From Amycolatopsis sp. CA-126428 (GTDB taxonomy: Bacteria > Actinomycetota > Actinomycetes > Mycobacteriales > Pseudonocardiaceae): a stretch of 64,000 bases of DNA. The DNA is taken from positions 186,001 to 250,000 of the forward strand of contig NZ_PPHF01000030.1 in the NCBI RefSeq assembly GCF_002904335.1, written 5' to 3'. Of the stretch, positions 50,719 through 59,648 are shown in pieces. Under the pieces are notes generated by a model, which worked only from the letters and a program-made list of their open reading frames with translations, had not been told where the DNA came from and ran no database searches. Within the stretch, counting starts at the first letter, position 1. Each line of letters begins with the position of its first letter. A program made the position numbers and the translations under genes.

Positions 50719-51696
50719 ATGCTCAAGATCGGGATCGTGCTGGCCAGCACCCGCCCGGGCCGCAAGGGGGACCAGGTCGCCCGCTGGGTCCGCGAGCGGG
50801 CCGCGAGCCGGGGTGACGCGGAGTTCGCCGTGATCGACCTGCGTGATCACCCGCTGCCCCACCTCGAGGAGCCGCCGGGCTTCTCGGGGCGGTACCAGGA
50901 CGAGCGCACCCGGGCCTTCGCGGCCGTCGTCGCGGCGTGCGACGGGTTCGTCTTCGTCACGCCGGAGTACAACCACTCCCTGCCCGGGGTGCTCAAGAAC
51001 GCCATGGACCACATCCACATCGAATGGAACAGCAAGGCCGCCGGGTTCGTCTCGTACGGCGGCGTCGGCGGCGCGCGTTCGGTCGAGCAGTTGCGGCTGG
51101 TCTGCGGGGCACTGCAGCTGGCCGACGTGGCGCCGCAGGTGACGCTGCCGTTGGCGACGGAGTTCGAGAACCACACCGTGTTCGCGCCGGGCGATCACCA
51201 GCTCGCCGCGCTGGAAACCCTGCTCGACCACGTCGTCGCCTGGAGCACCGCCCTGGCGCCGCTGCGGGGCGGGGAGGCGGAGGCCGCGATCAGGCGCCGG
51301 CTCGACGAGGTCGTCGAAGCGCTGCGGGCCAAGGATCTCGAGGCGCTGCGCGGGATCTACGCGCCGGACGTCGTGTCCTTCGACGTCGAACCGCCGCTGC
51401 AGCACGCCGGGGTCGAAGCGAAGCTGAAGAACTGGGCGAAGGTGTTCACGATCTTCGAGAAGGTGGACTACGAGCTGCGCGACCTGACGATCACCGTGAG
51501 CGCCGGCTTGGCCGTCGGCCACGGCTTCGGCCGGGTCAGCGGCACGCTGCCGACCAGGGAAGCCGTGGCCGGCATGTGGGTCCGGGCCACCTTCGTCTTC
51601 CGCCACCGCGGCGACGGCTGGGTGATCGTCCACGACCAGGCGTCCGTGCCGTTCGACATGGCGAGTGGCCGAGGGGTGGCGGACCTCGAACCGTAA
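50719..51696 (+). CDS. NADPH-dependent FMN reductase fused to a SnoaL-like domain
   Basis: 325 residues. The N-terminal 185 residues are a flavodoxin-like FMN reductase (IGIVLASTRPGRKGDQVARW, FVTPEYNHSLPGVLKNAMDH). Residues 195-320 form a SnoaL/ketosteroid-isomerase-like domain (RRLDEVVEALRAKDLEALRG to WVIVHDQASVPF). The fusion is uncommon. It suggests a flavin-dependent reductase acting on a ligand held by the second domain, possibly a quinone or aromatic ketone. It is divergent from the SGNH-TetR operon and probably shares its operators. Confidence 0.88.
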   Translation: MLKIGIVLASTRPGRKGDQVARWVRERAASRGDAEFAVIDLRDHPLPHLEEPPGFSGRYQDERTRAFAAVVAACDGFVFVTPEYNHSLPGVLKNAMDHIHIEWNSKAAGFVSYGGVGGARSVEQLRLVCGALQLADVAPQVTLPLATEFENHTVFAPGDHQLAALETLLDHVVAWSTALAPLRGGEAEAAIRRRLDEVVEALRAKDLEALRGIYAPDVVSFDVEPPLQHAGVEAKLKNWAKVFTIFEKVDYELRDLTITVSAGLAVGHGFGRVSGTLPTREAVAGMWVRATFVFRHRGDGWVIVHDQASVPFDMASGRGVADLEP

Positions 51697-51710
51697 AAGG
51701 CGCGGAACTG

Positions 51711-51725
51711 TACGAACGATCGTGC
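51711..51725 (+). promoter_or_regulatory. Possible operator before the MOSC gene
   Basis: ACGATCGT, an 8-bp perfect palindrome inside GAACGATCGTGC, sits 16 bases before the MOSC start. Such GAACGATCGTTC-like dyads are common TetR targets, and a TetR gene is the next gene in the operon. Support is limited to the short symmetry. Confidence 0.3.
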
Positions 51726-51738
51726 TACCTTCGGGCCC

Positions 51739-52422
51739 ATGAACGTCGAAGGCGTGTTTGTGGGGGAACCGAGCGTCCTGGGCCACCGGCGGGACCGGCC
51801 GGTGCTGAGCGCGATCACGAAGGCGCGGGTCGCGGCGCCGGAGCTGACGCTGACCGAGCTGAACCTCGACGGTGACCGGCAGGCCGACCTCACCGTGCAC
51901 GGCGGGGTCGACAAAGCGGTTTACGTCTACCCCGCCGAGCACTACCCGGCCTGGGCGGCCGAGGGCTTCGAGGCCGAGCCGGGTGGCTTCGGCGAGAACG
52001 TCTCGCTGAGCGGCGTCACCGAGGACGACGTCCGGATCGGGGACGTCTGGGCCTGGGGTGACGCGCTGGTCCAGGTCTCGCAGCCGCGGCAGCCGTGCTT
52101 CAAGCTGGCCATGAAGACCGGCCGCAAGGACGTCACCCCGCTGATGATCGACAGCGGGCGCTGCGGCTGGTACCTGCGCGTGCTGCGGCCCGGCACGGTG
52201 CCGACGTCCGGCGCGATCGAGCCGGTCGAACGCGCGGACGGGCCGACGATCACCGAGGTGTACCTGGTCTCCTTCGCCAACTACGGGCAGCTGCCGGAGG
52301 ACAAGGTCGAGGCGGCGCTGGACCTCGCCGACCGGGTGCTGGCCACGCCCGCGCTTTCGGCCGCCTACCGCGACGGCGTCCAGTCCACTGTGGACCGCTG
52401 GCGGGCGCGGCGTGCCGGGTGA
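51739..52422 (+). CDS. MOSC-domain protein (YiiM-like)
   Basis: 227 residues. MOSC core with GDRQADLTVHGGVDKAVYVY, the conserved FGENVSLSG and QPRQPCFKLA with the Cys thought to bind the molybdenum cofactor. YiiM-type proteins reduce N-hydroxylated compounds or act in 6-HAP detoxification. The stop overlaps the TetR gene by 11 bases. Confidence 0.93.
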   Translation: MNVEGVFVGEPSVLGHRRDRPVLSAITKARVAAPELTLTELNLDGDRQADLTVHGGVDKAVYVYPAEHYPAWAAEGFEAEPGGFGENVSLSGVTEDDVRIGDVWAWGDALVQVSQPRQPCFKLAMKTGRKDVTPLMIDSGRCGWYLRVLRPGTVPTSGAIEPVERADGPTITEVYLVSFANYGQLPEDKVEAALDLADRVLATPALSAAYRDGVQSTVDRWRARRAG

Positions 52423-53023
52423 CGGCCGCATCGCGCGCGGCGACGCGACCCGGCGCGTGGTGCTGCGCCGGGCCGTGGACGTCGCTTCGGTCGACGGCCT
52501 GGCGGGGCTGTCCCTCGGCCGGCTGGCCATCGAGCTGGAGCTGAGCAAGAGCGGGGTGTTCGCGCTGTTCGGCTCGAAGGAGGAGCTGCAGCTCGCGACG
52601 ATCGAAGCCGCGCTGGACATCTTCCGCTCGCACGTCGTGACACCGGCGCGGGCGGTGGCGCCCGGCCTGCCCCGGCTGCGCGCGGTGTGCGAAAAGTGGC
52701 TGGACTACTCGGAAACCCGGGTCTTCCCGGGCGGGTGCTTCTTCTTCAACGTCGGCGCGGAGTTCGACGCGCGCCCGGGCCGGGTGCACGACGCGGTGGC
52801 GGCGGCGAACGGCTCGTTCGCCGCCTTCCTCCGGGAAATCGCGGCGGAAGCGGTCGCGCTCGGCCACGTCGACGCGGATGCCGAGGTCCTGGCGTTCGAA
52901 CTCCACGCGCTGGGCCGCGCGGCCAACGCCGACGCCGTCCTGAACGGGGGAACCCGGCCCTACGAACTGGCCAGGCGGGCCATTCGCGCCCGCCTGGGGG
53001 TCGTGAGTGGTAAGGCGGGTTAG
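52412..53023 (+). CDS. TetR-family regulator ending inside a palindromic repeat
   Basis: 203 residues from a GTG inside the MOSC gene. TetR helix-turn-helix with LSLGRLAIELELSKSGVFAL and GSKEELQLATIE, and a C-terminal ligand domain (CFFFNVGAEFDARPG). The last codons (GVVSGKAG and TAG) lie within a 46-bp palindromic element, so the natural C-terminus may have been altered. It probably regulates the MOSC gene. Confidence 0.9.
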   Translation: MPGDGRIARGDATRRVVLRRAVDVASVDGLAGLSLGRLAIELELSKSGVFALFGSKEELQLATIEAALDIFRSHVVTPARAVAPGLPRLRAVCEKWLDYSETRVFPGGCFFFNVGAEFDARPGRVHDAVAAANGSFAAFLREIAAEAVALGHVDADAEVLAFELHALGRAANADAVLNGGTRPYELARRAIRARLGVVSGKAG

Positions 53024-53045
53024 AACCCTCCTTACCACTCACGAC
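53000..53045. repeat. 46-bp palindromic element, copy 1
   Basis: Two 22-base arms, GTCGTGAGTGGTAAGGCGGG (first 20 bases) and its near-perfect complement, enclose AG. One stem mismatch distinguishes it from copy 2 at 58512, apart from the outer base pairs. It overlaps the TetR 3' end and provides its TAG stop, and may act as a bidirectional terminator with the convergent hexosaminidase gene. Confidence 0.85.
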
Positions 53046-53052
53046 CTGGCGG

Positions 53053-54618
53053 TCACTTCCAGTCGACCTGCGGGGAGCGGTAGAAGTCGATGCCCTGCGC
53101 CACCCAGCGCGGGGCCTGCTTCGCCAGCCGCGCGCGGTAGGCGCTCCAGTTGTGGGTCGACTTCGGGGACCAGCCGATCTCCGCGATCCCCGGCAGCCGC
53201 GGGAACGCCATGTACTCGATGTCGTTGCTGGTCCGGATCGTCTCGGTCCACAGCGGCGCTTCGACGCCCGCGACCTGGCTCTCGCCCACGCCGTTGACCA
53301 GCGTCGCCGGATCCCAGTTGTAGCCGTCGCGAACCTCGACCAGCGCGGCCCAGTCCTGGCCGAGCGGTGTCTGCGCGTTGTACTTCATGTCGAGGTACGC
53401 GTAGTTCGCCGGCGACATCAGGATCTTGTTGCCGCGCGCCGCGGCCGCCGCGACGTCCGGGTTGTCGCCGCCGAAGTCCCAGTACTGCGGGACCGCCGAA
53501 ACCGGCGGGACCGACTTGGCGATCTCGTGCCAGCCGGTGACCTTCTTGCCGTACTTGGCGACGATCGGCTGCACCTTCCGCTCGAAGGTCAGGTAGTCGG
53601 CGGGCGGCGTCGAGTGCGCCTCGTCGCCGCCGATGTGCAGGTACGGGCCGGGCGTGAGGGCCGCCAGCTCGCGCACGACGTCCTCGACGAACTTGTACGT
53701 GATCGGCGAGGAGATGCACAGCGAGCTGTAGCCGACCTCGGTGTCCGTGCGCACCGGCACGGCCTTCCCGTCGCAGTTCAGCTCGGCGTACGTCGACTGC
53801 GCCGCGTTCGTGTGGCCCGGCATGTCGATCTCCGGGATCACCGTGATGTGCCGCGAAGCCGCGTACGCGACGATGTCCCGGTACTGCGCCTGCGTGTAGT
53901 AGCCGCCCGGGTCGCCGTCGACCGCGGTCCTGCCGCCGACCGTCGCCAGCTTCGGCCAGCTCTTGATCTCGATCCGCCAGCCCTGGTCGTCGGCCAGGTG
54001 CAGGTGCAGCGTGTTGACCTTGTACTGGGCGATCTGGTCGACGTACAGCTTCACCTGGTCGGGCCGGAAGAAGTGCCGGGCGACGTCGAGCATCGCGCCG
54101 CGCTCGCCGAAGCGCGGGTAGTCGAGGATCGTGCCGCCGGCGACGGTCCACGTCCGGTGCTGCACGCGCTGGGCGTCGATCGCCGACGGCAGCAGCTGCC
54201 GCAGCGACTGCACGCCTTCGAAGAGCCCGTCCGCGGTGTTGGCCTTCACCGTGACGCCGTCGCGCGCGACCTTCAGCTCGTAACCCTCGGTGCCGATCCG
54301 CGGGTCGTGGCCCAGCTTCAGCGAGAGCGCGGGCAGGCCGGCGGCGTGCGGCACGACCGGCAGCGGGAAGCCGGTGGCCGGGCGCAGCAGGCCGCGCAGG
54401 TAGTCCGCGACCTGGCCGGCGCCGCGGTCGGCGGCGATCACGGTCGACGGCGTGAGCCGGAATTCACCGTGAGGATCGGCCTTCGCGGAGACGGGCGCCG
54501 GGACGACGTCGGTCACGCTCCGTTCGGGAGCGGCCGCGGCGGCTGCCGCGGAAGCGGGCAGGCCGGCGGCCGTGAGGCTCACGACGGCCGCGGTCAGGAC
54601 GGCTCTGGACAAGCGCAT
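53053..54618 (-). CDS. Secreted beta-N-acetylhexosaminidase (GH20)
   Basis: 521 residues. A signal peptide (MRLSRAVLTAAVVSLTAAGL, then an Ala-rich cleavage region) precedes a GH20b domain and the GH20 barrel. The catalytic Asp332-Glu333 pair is in HIGGDEAHS. Other family motifs are RFGERGAMLDVARHF, LHLADDQGWRIEI and EAPLWTETI. It releases terminal GlcNAc or GalNAc, probably from chitin oligomers or peptidoglycan fragments. The chosen ATG is followed by the signal sequence; longer starts are not needed. Confidence 0.95.
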   Translation of the reverse strand: MRLSRAVLTAAVVSLTAAGLPASAAAAAAAPERSVTDVVPAPVSAKADPHGEFRLTPSTVIAADRGAGQVADYLRGLLRPATGFPLPVVPHAAGLPALSLKLGHDPRIGTEGYELKVARDGVTVKANTADGLFEGVQSLRQLLPSAIDAQRVQHRTWTVAGGTILDYPRFGERGAMLDVARHFFRPDQVKLYVDQIAQYKVNTLHLHLADDQGWRIEIKSWPKLATVGGRTAVDGDPGGYYTQAQYRDIVAYAASRHITVIPEIDMPGHTNAAQSTYAELNCDGKAVPVRTDTEVGYSSLCISSPITYKFVEDVVRELAALTPGPYLHIGGDEAHSTPPADYLTFERKVQPIVAKYGKKVTGWHEIAKSVPPVSAVPQYWDFGGDNPDVAAAAARGNKILMSPANYAYLDMKYNAQTPLGQDWAALVEVRDGYNWDPATLVNGVGESQVAGVEAPLWTETIRTSNDIEYMAFPRLPGIAEIGWSPKSTHNWSAYRARLAKQAPRWVAQGIDFYRSPQVDWK

Positions 54619-54687
54619 CGAAGCACCTCCGGTCGGGGACTCCCTCCCCGCAAAGGTACAGACCAGCCGGAGCATTTGGAACAGTTC

Positions 54688-56559
54688 TTAACGAAGGGCT
54701 TCCCGGATCGCTTCCAGGACGCTCGGGTCCTCGATCGTCGAAGGCACCGCCTCGTCGCGGCCGTCGGCGATCGCGCGCATCGTCTTGCGCAGGATCTTCC
54801 CCGACCGCGTCTTCGGCAGCGCGTCCACAATGGACACGTCACGGAACGCGGCGACCGGGCCGATGTCCCGCCGGACCAGCGCCACGAGTTCGTCCCGCAG
54901 CCGGTCCGCCGGAACGTCCGCGCCCGCCTTGAGCACCACGAACCCCCGCGGCAGCTGGCCCTTGAGCTGGTCGGCCACGCCGATCACGGCGCACTCGGCG
55001 ACCGCCGGGTGCGAAGCCAGCACGGCCTCCATCGACCCGGTGGACAGCCGGTGCCCGGCGACGTTGATGACGTCGTCGGTCCGGCCCATGACGAACAGGT
55101 AGCCGTCTTCGTCGAAGTAGCCGGAGTCGCCGGTCAGGTAATGGCCTTCGTAACGCGAGAGGTAGGCCTCGCGGTACCGCTCGTCGTCGCCCCACAGCGT
55201 CGGCAGCGATCCCGGCGGCAGCGGCAGCTTCACGGTGATGGCGCCTTCGCGCCCGGCCGGCAGCTCCTCGCCCGCCTGGTCGAGGATCCGGACGTCCCAG
55301 CCGGGGACGGGCTTGGTCGCGGACCCCGCCTTGACGTCCATCGGCTCCAGGCCGCGCGGGTTGGCGGCGATCGGCCAGCCGGTCTCGGTCTGCCACCAGT
55401 GGTCGACGACCGGCACGCCGAGCTTCTCGTGCGCCCAGTGGTAGGTCTCCGGGTCGAGCCGCTCGCCGGCCATGAACAGCGTCCGGAACTGCTTCAGCTC
55501 GTACTTCTCCAGCTCACGGGCGTCCGGGTCGACCTTCTTGACGGCCCGCAACGCGGTCGGCGCGGTGAACAGCGCCTGGACGCCGTGCTCGGCGATGACC
55601 CGCCAGAACGCGCCCGCGTCGGGCGTGCCGACGGGCTTGCCTTCGTACATGACCGTCGTCGCTCCGACGAGAAGCGGCGCGTACACGATGTAGGAGTGCC
55701 CGACGACCCAGCCGACGTCGGACGCCGTCCACCAGACGTCACCGGCGTGGGCGTCGTAGACCGCTTCCATCGAGTAGGCGAGCGCGACGGCGTGGCCGCC
55801 GGTGTCGCGCACGACGCCCTTCGGCTTCCCGGTGGTCCCGGACGTGTAGAGGATGTACAGCGGATCGGTCGCCGCCACCGGCACCGGGCCGGCCGGGCCG
55901 GCGCCGGCCGCCAGCTCCCGCCAGTCGAGGTCGCGCCCGGTCAGCACGGCCGGCGCCTGCTCGCGCTGCAGCACGACGACGTGGTCGGGCTGGTGCTCGG
56001 TCATCCCCAGCGCGGCTTCGATGATCGGCTGGTACTCGACCACCCGCGTCGGCTCGATGCCGCAGGACGCCGCCAGGATGACCTTCGGCTTCGCGTCCTC
56101 GATCCGCGCGGCCAGCTCCTTCGGCGCGAACCCGCCGAAGACCACCGAGTGCACGGCGCCGATCCGCGCGCAGGCCAGCATCGCGATCGCGGCCTCCGGC
56201 ACCATCGGCAGGTAGACGATCACCCGGTCACCCTTCGTGACTCCGAGCGAGCTGAGCGCGCCGGCGAAGCGCGCGACGGTGTCCCGCAGCTCCTCGTAGG
56301 TGTAGGTGCGTTGCCGTCCGGTCACGGGAGAGTCCCAGATCAGTGCGGCCTGGCCGCCGCGGCCGGCTTCGACGTGCCGGTCCAGCGCGTTGTAGGAGGT
56401 GTTCAGCTCGGCGTCCGGGAACCACCGGTGGAAGGGCGGGTTCGTGTCGTCCAGCGCCCGTCGCGGTGGCCTGGTCCAGCTGATCGACTCCGCCGCGGCC
56501 AGCCAGAACGCGTCCGGCTCGGCCAGGCTGCGCCGGTAGGCTTCGGAGTACGCGCCCAT
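54688..56559 (-). CDS. prpE: Propionyl-CoA synthetase-like acyl-CoA ligase
   Basis: 623 residues. AMP-forming ligase with LYTSGTTGKPKGVVRDTGG P-loop, WWQTETGWPIA, GDSGYFDEDGYLFVMGRTDD and the C-terminal acetylatable Lys in PKTRSGKILRKTMR. The VVRDTGGHAVAL context is typical of PrpE rather than acetyl-CoA synthetase. ATG 56559 has an AAGGAG 8-9 bases upstream. It would activate propionate (or acetate); no methylcitrate genes are adjacent. Confidence 0.9.
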   Translation of the reverse strand: MGAYSEAYRRSLAEPDAFWLAAAESISWTRPPRRALDDTNPPFHRWFPDAELNTSYNALDRHVEAGRGGQAALIWDSPVTGRQRTYTYEELRDTVARFAGALSSLGVTKGDRVIVYLPMVPEAAIAMLACARIGAVHSVVFGGFAPKELAARIEDAKPKVILAASCGIEPTRVVEYQPIIEAALGMTEHQPDHVVVLQREQAPAVLTGRDLDWRELAAGAGPAGPVPVAATDPLYILYTSGTTGKPKGVVRDTGGHAVALAYSMEAVYDAHAGDVWWTASDVGWVVGHSYIVYAPLLVGATTVMYEGKPVGTPDAGAFWRVIAEHGVQALFTAPTALRAVKKVDPDARELEKYELKQFRTLFMAGERLDPETYHWAHEKLGVPVVDHWWQTETGWPIAANPRGLEPMDVKAGSATKPVPGWDVRILDQAGEELPAGREGAITVKLPLPPGSLPTLWGDDERYREAYLSRYEGHYLTGDSGYFDEDGYLFVMGRTDDVINVAGHRLSTGSMEAVLASHPAVAECAVIGVADQLKGQLPRGFVVLKAGADVPADRLRDELVALVRRDIGPVAAFRDVSIVDALPKTRSGKILRKTMRAIADGRDEAVPSTIEDPSVLEAIREALR

Positions 56560-56744
56560 GCTCCGCTCCTTCGGGTCGGCGGTTCCGCCGATCCCCATCA
56601 TGGCGCGGGAGCGGTGGCCGCGCCGGATTCGGCCGCGGAAAGACCCGGCAACCTCAGGGAGCCCGGGAGCGTCCTAAGCTGGACCGCGGGGAAACGCCGC
56701 GTGACGGCCACGAAGTGAACACGGACAGTGAGGGGAGCCCGGCG

Positions 56745-58508
56745 GTGAACGGACTCGCGAGCGCGTTGCTCTCGCTAGCCCATTCCTTGTTCGGCCCGGG
56801 CTTCTGCCCCGGCGAATGGGTCTGGGCCACGAGTGCGGCCGGCGCGCTCGTCGCGCTGCTTCCGCCGATCGGCGCGGTCGCCGTGTCGATCATCCGGAAG
56901 GGCACCGGCAACCGCTACGACGCGACGACGCTGGGCGTCTTCGGGGGGATCGGCCTGGTCAGCGCGCTGGTGCTGCCGTGGCTGCTGTCGAACGGCGTGT
57001 CGGGGGTCTACCGGGCGGCGTTCGGCGGCGACAAGACCGGCCTGAGCCGGACGGAACTGGGCACGCTCGGCGGCGACGGCGGCTGCTGGGTGGGCAGCCA
57101 GGTGAAGTACCTGGGCGGCGGCCAGAGCGTCTACGACGTGCTGTTCTCGAAGACCGGCAGTGACCTCCCGTTCTTCGTGTACCTGCTGGCCTTCGCCGTG
57201 CTGGGCGGCGGCTCGCTGTTCTTCGTCATGCTGCAGGGCCGCACAGCCTTCCGCCGCGGCCCGAAGTGGCCGTCGCGGTTCTTCTGGATCCCGTTCGCCG
57301 CGATGCTGGTGTTCAGCGTCGGCATGGAGGCGAACACCGCGCTGCACTTCTTGCTGGGCTTCCTGCCGTTCAGCGTGCTGGGCCTGATCCCGGTCGCGAT
57401 GGTCGGCCCGCCGCCGTGGTCGGTGATCAACCGGTCGGACCGGTCGGACGAGCCGCCGCCGCGCCGCCAGCAGGAGCCGCCGCCGTCGCAGGTCCAGCCG
57501 CGCCCGACCCCGCCGCCACCACCACCGCCCCCGGCCAACCGGCCGTACCCGAAGACGGCACTGGCCTCCGCGCCCGAGCCGCCGTCCCCGCCGCTCGGCG
57601 CGCTGGCCGCGGCGCCGGGCCCGATCCCGCCGCCGCCCGGCTCCCGCAACGCCGGTGGCAGCCGCTACCGCCGCGTCAAGCAGCTCGGCGCGGGTGGCTT
57701 CGGCACGGTCTGGCAGGCCGTCGACACCCAGCTGAACCGCACGGTCGCGCTGAAGATCGCGCACGCGCCGGACCGCGACACGGCCGAGCGCATGCAGCGC
57801 GAGGCCCGCGCGCTGGCCGTGGTCAGCCACCCGAACTGCGTCAAGGTGTACGACCTGGCCGAGGAGCCGGACGGCCTCGCGCTGGTGATGGAGTACCTCG
57901 AAGGCCGTCCGCTGGCCGAGCTGGTCGACGGCCAGGGCCCGCTCGACGACGTCGCCGCGGGCCGCCTGTGGGCGACGATGGCGGGTGCCTTGGCGGCGGC
58001 ACACGAGAAGGGCGTCCTGCACCGCGACATCAAGCCGTCGAACATCGTCCTCGACCGCAGCGGCCTGGCCCACCTGATCGACTTCGGCATCGCCCGCAGC
58101 CAGGGCGATTCGAAGATGACGGCCACCGGGATGATGATCGGCACGCCCGACTTCGTCGCCCCGGAGCAGGCCATGGGGGCGACGGCGTCCCCGGCGTCCG
58201 ACGCGTGGCAGCTGGCGGCGACGATCAGCTACGCGCTGTCCGGCCAGCCACCGCGCGGAACACGGGAGACGCCGATGGCGGCGCTGATGGCGGCGGCCCG
58301 GGCCGAGCCGGTGTCGCGGTTGCCGCAGCGCAGCGCGCACGCCCGGTTGCTGGCGGCCTCACTGGACCCGGAGCCGCGGCGGCGTCCGACGCTGAACGCG
58401 GTGCGCCGCGAGGTCGAAGGCTGGCTGTCGCGAGCGGGCAAGTCCGCGGACGGCCCGGTGACGCGGGTCGTGCCGCGCCAGCCGGGGAGCCAGCTCCCGC
58501 GCCGCTGA
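56745..58508 (+). CDS. Ser/Thr kinase with an N-terminal polytopic membrane domain
   Basis: 587 residues. Residues 1-220 have four to five membrane helices and an external loop with Cys; residues 230-300 are a Pro-rich linker. The kinase domain follows at about 305-560: LGAGGFGTVW, VALKIAHAP, HRDIKPSN (His426) and DFGIARSQG. The subdomain IX motif is SDAWQLAATISYAL. This order, membrane first and kinase last, is the reverse of PknB. GTG 56745 has GGGGAG 8 bases upstream; GTG 56715 is an alternative. The stop is followed at once by the second palindrome. Confidence 0.9.
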   Translation: MNGLASALLSLAHSLFGPGFCPGEWVWATSAAGALVALLPPIGAVAVSIIRKGTGNRYDATTLGVFGGIGLVSALVLPWLLSNGVSGVYRAAFGGDKTGLSRTELGTLGGDGGCWVGSQVKYLGGGQSVYDVLFSKTGSDLPFFVYLLAFAVLGGGSLFFVMLQGRTAFRRGPKWPSRFFWIPFAAMLVFSVGMEANTALHFLLGFLPFSVLGLIPVAMVGPPPWSVINRSDRSDEPPPRRQQEPPPSQVQPRPTPPPPPPPPANRPYPKTALASAPEPPSPPLGALAAAPGPIPPPPGSRNAGGSRYRRVKQLGAGGFGTVWQAVDTQLNRTVALKIAHAPDRDTAERMQREARALAVVSHPNCVKVYDLAEEPDGLALVMEYLEGRPLAELVDGQGPLDDVAAGRLWATMAGALAAAHEKGVLHRDIKPSNIVLDRSGLAHLIDFGIARSQGDSKMTATGMMIGTPDFVAPEQAMGATASPASDAWQLAATISYALSGQPPRGTRETPMAALMAAARAEPVSRLPQRSAHARLLAASLDPEPRRRPTLNAVRREVEGWLSRAGKSADGPVTRVVPRQPGSQLPRR

Positions 58509-58511
58509 CCT

Positions 58512-58557
58512 CTCGTGAGTGGTAAGGCGGGTTAGAACCCGCCTTACCACTCACGAG
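58512..58557. repeat. 46-bp palindromic element, copy 2
   Basis: A perfect inverted repeat with two 22-base arms around AG, nearly identical to the element at 53000 (arm core CGTGAGTGGTAAGGCGGG). It lies 3 bases after the kinase stop and supplies the TAA stop of the truncated methyltransferase gene on the other strand. Confidence 0.9.
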
Positions 58558-58858
58558 GCTTGACGGCCGAGAACCGGTTCGCCTCGAACGGCATCTGCGC
58601 GCCGCTGCCCTCGACGACCTCCGCGCGGTCGCCGTACTTCGCCCGCAGCAGCTCACTCGACGCGGGGTCGATCTCCAGGACGATCAGCTTCGGGACCGCC
58701 TTGAGCAGCACGGTCGTGGTGGCGCCGAAGCCGGGGCCGATCTCGAGGACGTCGTCGCCGAGGTCGTGGCGGGCCAGCCAGGGTGTCAGCCGCTCCTCGA
58801 CCGTCGCGGCCCACTTCTCCGAGCTGCAGATCTTGCGGTGGATCAGGTTCATCGGCAT
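58544..58858 (-). pseudogene. 3'-truncated class I methyltransferase gene
   Basis: The remaining 104 codons start MPMNLIHRKICSSEKWAATV and include the SAM-binding VLEIGPGFGATTTVLL, IVLEIDPASSEL and MPFEANRFSAV. After that the frame enters the palindromic element (KPREW, TAA), whereas related enzymes continue for another 100 residues. The gene was probably cut by the event that placed the element or deleted the neighbouring DNA. Any product would lack the substrate-binding half. Confidence 0.75.
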
Positions 58859-58913
58859 GCGTCCGACGCTATTTCGGCGCGCGGGTGACCGGTAGCCGAT
58901 ACGCTGCCAACCG

Positions 58914-59648
58914 ATGTCGCGAACCGGTCAAGCCATGCTGCTCGGCGAGGTCGACCTGCCCGCCCGCACCTGGTTCCCGTGGCACGCGCACCCGGCGCAC
59001 CAGCTGGTCTGGTCGGCCCGCGGGGTCGTCGCGGTCAAGGCGGGCGACGCCGGCTGGGTGCTGCCGCCGACGCGGGCCCTCTGGATGCCCGCCGGCGTCC
59101 GGCACCGCACCGGCGCGCTCGGGCGGGCGGCGCTGCGCGGCATCTACGCCGACCCGGCGCGGTCGCCGGTGTCGTGGCCGCAGCCGCGGGTGGTCGTCGT
59201 CCGGCCGCTGCTGCGGGAGCTGCTGGAGTACCTGACCGGCGACGGCGTCGCGCCCGCGGCCCGGCTGCGGGCCGAAGCCGTGGCCTTCGACCTGCTGGAG
59301 CCCCTGGACGTGGTGCCGATCGTGGTGCCGTCGCCGGCGGACCCGCGCGCGCTCGACGTGGCGGCGGCCGTGCTTGCGAACCCGGCCGACCCGCGGACCC
59401 TCGCCGAGTTCGGCCGCGACGTCGGGGCCGCGGAACGGACGCTGGCGCGGATCTTCGTCCGCGAGTGCCGGATGCCGTTCGGGACCTGGCGCACCCAGGC
59501 GCGGCTGCGGGCGGCCCTGCCGCTGCTGGCCCAGGCCGTCCCGCTGGAGACGGTGGCCCACCGCGTCGGGTACAGCTCGGCGAGCGCGTTCGTCGCGGCG
59601 TTCCGGCGGGCCGTCGGCGTCACGCCCGGGGCGTACTTCGCCGGCTGA
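58914..59648 (+). CDS. AraC-family transcriptional regulator
   Basis: 244 residues. Cupin sensor domain (TWFPWHAHPAHQLVWSARG, ALWMPAGVRH) followed by two AraC helix-turn-helix motifs (TLAEFGRDVGAAERTLARIF and AHRVGYSSASAFVAAFRR). The ligand is unknown. It is divergent from the truncated methyltransferase gene and its stop abuts the mannosyltransferase stop. Confidence 0.93.
   Translation: MSRTGQAMLLGEVDLPARTWFPWHAHPAHQLVWSARGVVAVKAGDAGWVLPPTRALWMPAGVRHRTGALGRAALRGIYADPARSPVSWPQPRVVVVRPLLRELLEYLTGDGVAPAARLRAEAVAFDLLEPLDVVPIVVPSPADPRALDVAAAVLANPADPRTLAEFGRDVGAAERTLARIFVRECRMPFGTWRTQARLRAALPLLAQAVPLETVAHRVGYSSASAFVAAFRRAVGVTPGAYFAG

Noticed and set aside
53152..56718. 1188-codon plus-strand open frame opposite the hexosaminidase and CoA-ligase genes
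   Set aside because: Arg/Asp/Val-rich shadow spanning two real genes and their intergenic region.
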